Below, in pieces: positions 6,031-8,775 of a stretch of 8,775 bases of DNA. The number at the start of each line of letters is the position of its first letter. Position 1 is the first letter of the stretch. The stretch lies in assembly GCA_023134955.1 (NCBI GenBank), contig JAGLUC010000360.1:1-8775 (forward strand). The letters are read 5' to 3'. The stretch comes from Methylococcales bacterium (GTDB lineage Bacteria > Pseudomonadota > Gammaproteobacteria > Methylococcales > Methylomonadaceae). The notes beneath the pieces were generated by a model, which was not told the DNA's origin, did not search any database, and worked only from the letters and a program-made list of their open reading frames with translations. Made by a program: the position numbers and the translations under genes.

Positions 6031-6544
6031 AAGAGCAAAACAAATTCTTACTAGTTATGGTGGTCAATCTGAAAAATGGCCCGTAGATGAAAGATCACTA
6101 TTACAACAACTTATATTCTCTAATACTGAGTTAAAGGAAATTCAACAACAAGAGTTACAGCTCGATGAACAACTTGTAACAATGTTTTCTTCTATAAACG
6201 AACCAGATACACAATTCTTGCAGAAACGCATATTGGCAACTCTAGCAGATAGAAAAATCACTTCGAATCCACCAGTAAACCATTTTTTCTCCCGTTTAAA
6301 TAAGTCTCTGCTTAATAGTACTAAACTGTTACTTAACCCTTCTGGAATAGTGGCAACTGTAATGGCAATTATGCTTCTCACTATTGGTTTGTTTAATTTT
6401 AATCATACACCTCCAACTTTAGCCGAAAATAGCATGAAAGATGAGTTACTATTAATGGCTGAAGCATTAGATATCTCAAATGAATTTGAATTGTTTGCCG
6501 TGCTTGAACCAGAGTTATTTGATGATACTTCAGATCTAATGTAG
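6017..6544 (+). CDS. Single-TM protein, likely anti-sigma partner of the truncated ECF sigma factor
   Basis: The 175-residue protein starts within the sigma remnant (ATG at 6017 or 6020, 14-bp overlap from the first ATG), an arrangement usual for a sigma factor and its regulator. Residues 1-100 are polar and cytosolic in character. They carry LTSYGGQSEKWPVDER, similar to the 'YGA....WP..ER' N-terminus I recall in membrane proteins encoded after ECF sigma genes. One hydrophobic segment (about 110-128, GIVATVMAIMLLTIGLFNF) is followed by a short acidic tail (about 129-175) predicted to be periplasmic. The protein contains no cysteine, so it is not a zinc-binding (HxxxCxxC) anti-sigma factor. 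The function is inferred from position and architecture. If correct, it is now an orphan, because its sigma partner lacks region 2. The frame itself is intact. Confidence 0.75.
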   Translation: MMTNKRAKQILTSYGGQSEKWPVDERSLLQQLIFSNTELKEIQQQELQLDEQLVTMFSSINEPDTQFLQKRILATLADRKITSNPPVNHFFSRLNKSLLNSTKLLLNPSGIVATVMAIMLLTIGLFNFNHTPPTLAENSMKDELLLMAEALDISNEFELFAVLEPELFDDTSDLM

Positions 6545-6933
6545 AGATATGACATCCTGTTTGCTTGCTGTATTTACTTCAAATTCTACTTTTTCTCTAT
6601 TTGGTTTAAGAGTTCTTAATCTTAAATGACATTATTTATATGAAGGGGCAGCTAATTAATTTAAGGGGGTAGTCAGGTAGAGCCTCCTGGTACTATATGT
6701 AGTAGTTGTGTATTTTACTTAAAATACTTGAGACCCCTTCTAGATTTGAGGATTGGTGCATTAAGTCCATTACTGGTAATAACAATATCTTGTGGTAGGA
6801 GGCGTTAGTTAACCACCCCCCTTAATTTAATAATAAAGGTAATATTATTGGTTTTTACTTTTACGGTGATCGTTCGCATTTCTATCTGCACTCAGTATTT
6901 TTAAAAATATAGCTATTTTATTTTCTGTCAGTT
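6545..6933. other. Intergenic region between the anti-sigma-like gene and the thioredoxin-like gene
   Basis: About 390 bp without a credible gene, between convergent units. It contains a perfect TTAAGA/TCTTAA hairpin (6606-6619), the MITE-like element at 6661-6825, and an AT-only-stem hairpin AAAATA/TATTTT (6904-6919) just beyond the thioredoxin-like stop. The last could be a weak terminator for the minus-strand operon, but it lacks a GC-rich stem. Confidence 0.6.
6661..6825. repeat. MITE-like element with inverted ends flanked by TTAA
   Basis: The left end (TTAA at 6661-6664, then GGGGGTAGTCAGG...GCCTCCT ending at 6688) mirrors the right end read backwards from 6825 (TTAA, GGGGGGTGGTTAA...GCCTCCT, 6825 to 6797). 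With one gap in the G run, the 19 positions after the Gs match at 13, including seven identical bases GCCTCCT. Similarity continues weakly outward into AT-rich DNA. Inside are two more short palindromes: GTATTTTACTTAAAATAC (6710-6727) and ATTACTGGTAAT (6769-6780). No coding frame is present. A non-autonomous element with TTAA target duplication is the simplest reading; a structured RNA is the alternative. Confidence 0.55.
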
Positions 6934-7419
6934 TTATTTTACCGATTGAGCATTCAACCATTCAATCAATTCATTCTCTTTAACGATTCCCATATGTCGT
7001 GTTTCTTGATTTACACGATCAAAAAAATGGGTTACTGGTAACTCTCCTCTCCAGCGTTTATTTATATCGGCATAAATACGCTCTGGAAATTGTTCTGCAA
7101 AGACCCAGGTTTTATCCAGCGCCAGGCCGCTACGATTTAATACGTTCTTTACAATTTGATCATCCAGAAAAGGATCAGTTGCAACGGTTATTATCGCAAT
7201 ATCAGGATACTGTTTATACAACTTGCCAAACATCGCCAGCTCTTTCATACAGTAACTACAGCTTTCCGACCAGAAAACCAGCACAAAAGGTTTATTGTTA
7301 TATTGGCTTTTTATTTCAGAAAAACTACCTTTTGTAAAAGGTTGTATAGATAAATCTGCTCTGACTGTGTTGGCGGAAAATGCCAATACTGTTAATAATA
7401 TTAAACGAAATTTAATCAT
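6934..7419 (-). CDS. Secreted thioredoxin-like (TlpA/ResA-type) thiol-disulfide protein
   Basis: The 161-residue protein has an N-terminal signal peptide (basic MIKFR, hydrophobic core, likely cleavage after VRA at residue 21), so it acts in the periplasm. The thioredoxin fold is shown by FVLVFWSESCSYCMKEL (about 45-61), with the redox pair C54-x-x-C57, and by the conserved cis-proline loop LPVTHFF (P128 region). It would reduce or exchange disulfides on secreted or cytochrome-type partners; the partner is unknown. The CSYC active site differs from CPHC (DsbA) and CGPC (thioredoxin). Its ATG lies 3 bp beyond the stop of the upstream Asp-box lipoprotein gene on the same strand, so the two are almost certainly co-transcribed and perhaps translationally coupled. 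The partner lipoprotein is cysteine-rich in one loop, which makes it a candidate substrate (inference). Confidence 0.85.
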   Translation of the reverse strand: MIKFRLILLTVLAFSANTVRADLSIQPFTKGSFSEIKSQYNNKPFVLVFWSESCSYCMKELAMFGKLYKQYPDIAIITVATDPFLDDQIVKNVLNRSGLALDKTWVFAEQFPERIYADINKRWRGELPVTHFFDRVNQETRHMGIVKENELIEWLNAQSVK

Positions 7420-7422
7420 GTT

Positions 7423-8655
7423 CTAAAGTCTCTTAATAGCCAACGTTTGCAGATGGCCATTATTTTCCGTCCATAAAGATAGAAAACCTTTTTCAGTTTT
7501 AACAATACGAGGATGAGTTGCTCTCGACCCTAGCTGTGAAATTTGCTTGGGATCTGACCAGTTAACCCCTTGATCTTTAGACTCTGCCATAAATATTGCC
7601 AGCCCCTCCTCTCCCATCATATCCCACACAACAACAACTCGACCATTATCGTGTGCAGCAACATCCGCGTGTATGGCTGATTCATCACCTAATTGTTTTG
7701 CATCTGACCAGTTTTTTCCCTTGTCATCAGAGTATAAATAATGAATGCCAAGATGCTCTGGATGCCCAGTACCAATCACACTATGCAATCGATTTATACC
7801 CGCAGTGGTTTGAAAGTCCAGTCCGCCACCAATATGAGGACAACCATCAAATTGCCAATTGAACGCACCTACATGGTTTAAGCGTTGCCATTGTTGTTTC
7901 TGGTCAATCACACCGATTGACAAGTCTGAAGGTTGTTTGTCACGATAAAGCACATAAGCCTTATCTTCCGCATCTGTTTTAATCGTATTCCAGCAACATG
8001 AGCAGGTCAGTTGATCTAGCGTTTTATTTTTTTGCCAGCTAAACCCACCATCAATTGAACGAGCATAACGTAACCCTTGGGATGCTTTAACATCACCATG
8101 CCCACTACGGCTATCAAGCCAAACGGCATGCATAGCATTCTTATCTGCTGCCATATCAATATAACCATGAGGACCTTTTTTCCAGTCGGGTGGTGTTGCA
8201 GAATATTGCCAGCTTTGTCCACCATCAGTTGATCTAGCAGCTTGCATTGCTCCCGCCTTAAAACGGCTGTTGGGTTCATATTTTGTCCAGCTCACTACAA
8301 CTTTATCACCCTGAGCGGTTATTTGAGCATCATTGCCTCGGGTCATTTTTACCGCAAGATCATCATCATTAAGTATTTTTACCGAAGCTGACCAGCTTTC
8401 TCCTCCAGTTTTGCTGTTTTGATACCAGAGCGTTTTTTTGCCATGTTTAATCTGCCCAGTCAAAAGATGAAGACGATTATTGCTATTAATAATATCAACA
8501 CTTATAACACCATCTGCTATTTTTTTATGCCGATGTTTTTGTTGCTTTACAAGTGTTGATTTTGCATGCTGAGAAACTGATATTTCAGCTTTAGGAAACA
8601 TAGAACATGCGTTGATCATTAATAAAAGGGGAATATGTAAAATTATTTTATTCAT
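7423..8655 (-). CDS. Asp-box (BNR/sialidase-like) beta-propeller lipoprotein with CSCC cluster
   Basis: The 410-residue protein carries a lipoprotein signal (MNKIILHIPLLLMINAC, lipid-modified Cys17), so it is membrane-anchored and faces the periplasm or outside. Five Asp-box-like motifs recur: SKTGGESW (81), STDGGQSW (142), SIDGGFSW (200), SDDKGKNW (309) and SKDQGVNW (359). This is the signature of sialidase-type beta-propellers. No arginine triad of a true sialidase can be assigned, so the enzyme activity implied by the usual database name is doubtful. A compact cysteine cluster TCSCCW (217-222) and a second element DGCPHIGGG (270-278) stand out; I recall similar CxCC...GCP pairs in related Asp-box proteins and suspect a metal or disulfide site. 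The start ATG (8655-8653) has AGGAG five bases upstream (8665-8661). It is the first gene of an operon with the thioredoxin-like gene. Confidence 0.85.
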   Translation of the reverse strand: MNKIILHIPLLLMINACSMFPKAEISVSQHAKSTLVKQQKHRHKKIADGVISVDIINSNNRLHLLTGQIKHGKKTLWYQNSKTGGESWSASVKILNDDDLAVKMTRGNDAQITAQGDKVVVSWTKYEPNSRFKAGAMQAARSTDGGQSWQYSATPPDWKKGPHGYIDMAADKNAMHAVWLDSRSGHGDVKASQGLRYARSIDGGFSWQKNKTLDQLTCSCCWNTIKTDAEDKAYVLYRDKQPSDLSIGVIDQKQQWQRLNHVGAFNWQFDGCPHIGGGLDFQTTAGINRLHSVIGTGHPEHLGIHYLYSDDKGKNWSDAKQLGDESAIHADVAAHDNGRVVVVWDMMGEEGLAIFMAESKDQGVNWSDPKQISQLGSRATHPRIVKTEKGFLSLWTENNGHLQTLAIKRL

Positions 8656-8736
8656 AAAAACTCCTGAATTCAGAACTATTTTTTAATCACAATTTTTCCA
8701 GAAACTGTGAGTAACTGATTTTTCTCGGTTTAATAG

Positions 8737-8761
8737 AAAAAAGCCGGCTTTTCTCCGCTTT
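8737..8761 (-). terminator. Probable rho-independent terminator of a gene to the right
   Basis: Read on the minus strand, AAAGCGG (8761-8755) pairs with CCGGCTTT (8747-8740) with one bulged G, around the loop AGAAAAG, and is followed by a run of T (six Ts, 8742-8737). It would end a minus-strand transcript coming from beyond the right edge, upstream of the lipoprotein gene. The core AAAAGCCGGCTTTT (8739-8752) is also a perfect palindrome. No coding sequence is identifiable in the last 14 bases. Confidence 0.5.
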
Positions 8762-8775
8762 GATGTATAAAGTTT

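Noticed and set aside
6999..7353. Plus-strand frames of 112 and 65 codons opposite the thioredoxin-like gene
   Set aside because: They are antisense to a gene with a clear CxxC active site and signal peptide; the compositions are unlike real proteins.
7596..8279. Plus-strand (7596-7862) and minus-strand (8016-8279) frames within the Asp-box lipoprotein gene
   Set aside because: These are out-of-frame shadows of the lipoprotein gene, which shows five in-frame Asp-box motifs.
7423..8655. Assignment as a genuine exo-alpha-sialidase
   Set aside because: Asp-boxes define the fold only. The catalytic arginine triad and Tyr/Glu pair could not be identified, and the CSCC cluster points elsewhere.

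Overview
The window looks like chromosomal DNA of an AT-rich gammaproteobacterium. The PntA and PntB proteins are very close in sequence and layout to those of enterobacteria. The flanking genes (outer-membrane efflux lipoprotein, ECF sigma factor, periplasmic thioredoxin, lipoprotein) fit a Gram-negative cell envelope. The overall style is reminiscent of Methylococcales-type genomes, but that narrower placement is only an impression.

Layout. (1) 1-320, minus strand: the N-terminal part of a probable nucleotidyltransferase-family protein, running off the left edge. (2) 321-634: a divergent AT-rich intergenic region with a 17-bp inverted repeat and a perfect FNR/ANR-type box (TTGATATTAATCAA, 561-574) about 60 bp before pntA. 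(3) 635-3606: pntA-pntB, the complete proton-translocating NAD(P) transhydrogenase. (4) 3909-4492: the 5' part of an outer-membrane efflux (OprM/NodT-type) lipoprotein gene, broken by two frameshifts and cut by an insertion sequence. (5) 4493-5847: a complete 1355-bp ISL3-family element with perfect 17-bp terminal inverted repeats and an intact transposase, but no flanking target duplication. (6) 5848-6544: the region-4 tail of an ECF sigma factor, decapitated exactly at the IS end, overlapping an intact one-TM protein that is its likely anti-sigma partner. (7) 6545-6933: non-coding, holding a MITE-like element of about 165 bp with GC-capped inverted ends between TTAA sites. (8) 6934-8655, minus strand: a two-gene operon encoding an Asp-box (sialidase-like) lipoprotein with a CSCC cluster and a secreted CxxC thioredoxin-like protein. 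(9) 8737-8761: a probable minus-strand terminator that separates this operon from whatever lies to the right.

How it works together. pntAB is a housekeeping unit that couples the proton gradient to NADPH formation, and the FNR-type box suggests control by oxygen or redox state. The middle of the window is a genomic scar. Two unrelated truncated genes meet across one ISL3 copy without a target duplication, which points to an IS-mediated deletion or recombination. The IS end supplies an ATG and a ribosome-binding site, so the sigma-factor remnant stays open as a small chimeric frame. The right-hand operon looks like an envelope thiol or metal-related pair of unknown exact function.

No tRNA, rRNA or CRISPR array was seen. 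No clear-cut new system is demonstrated. The most unusual items are the IS-sigma fusion, the MITE-like element and the cysteine-cluster lipoprotein/thioredoxin pair.
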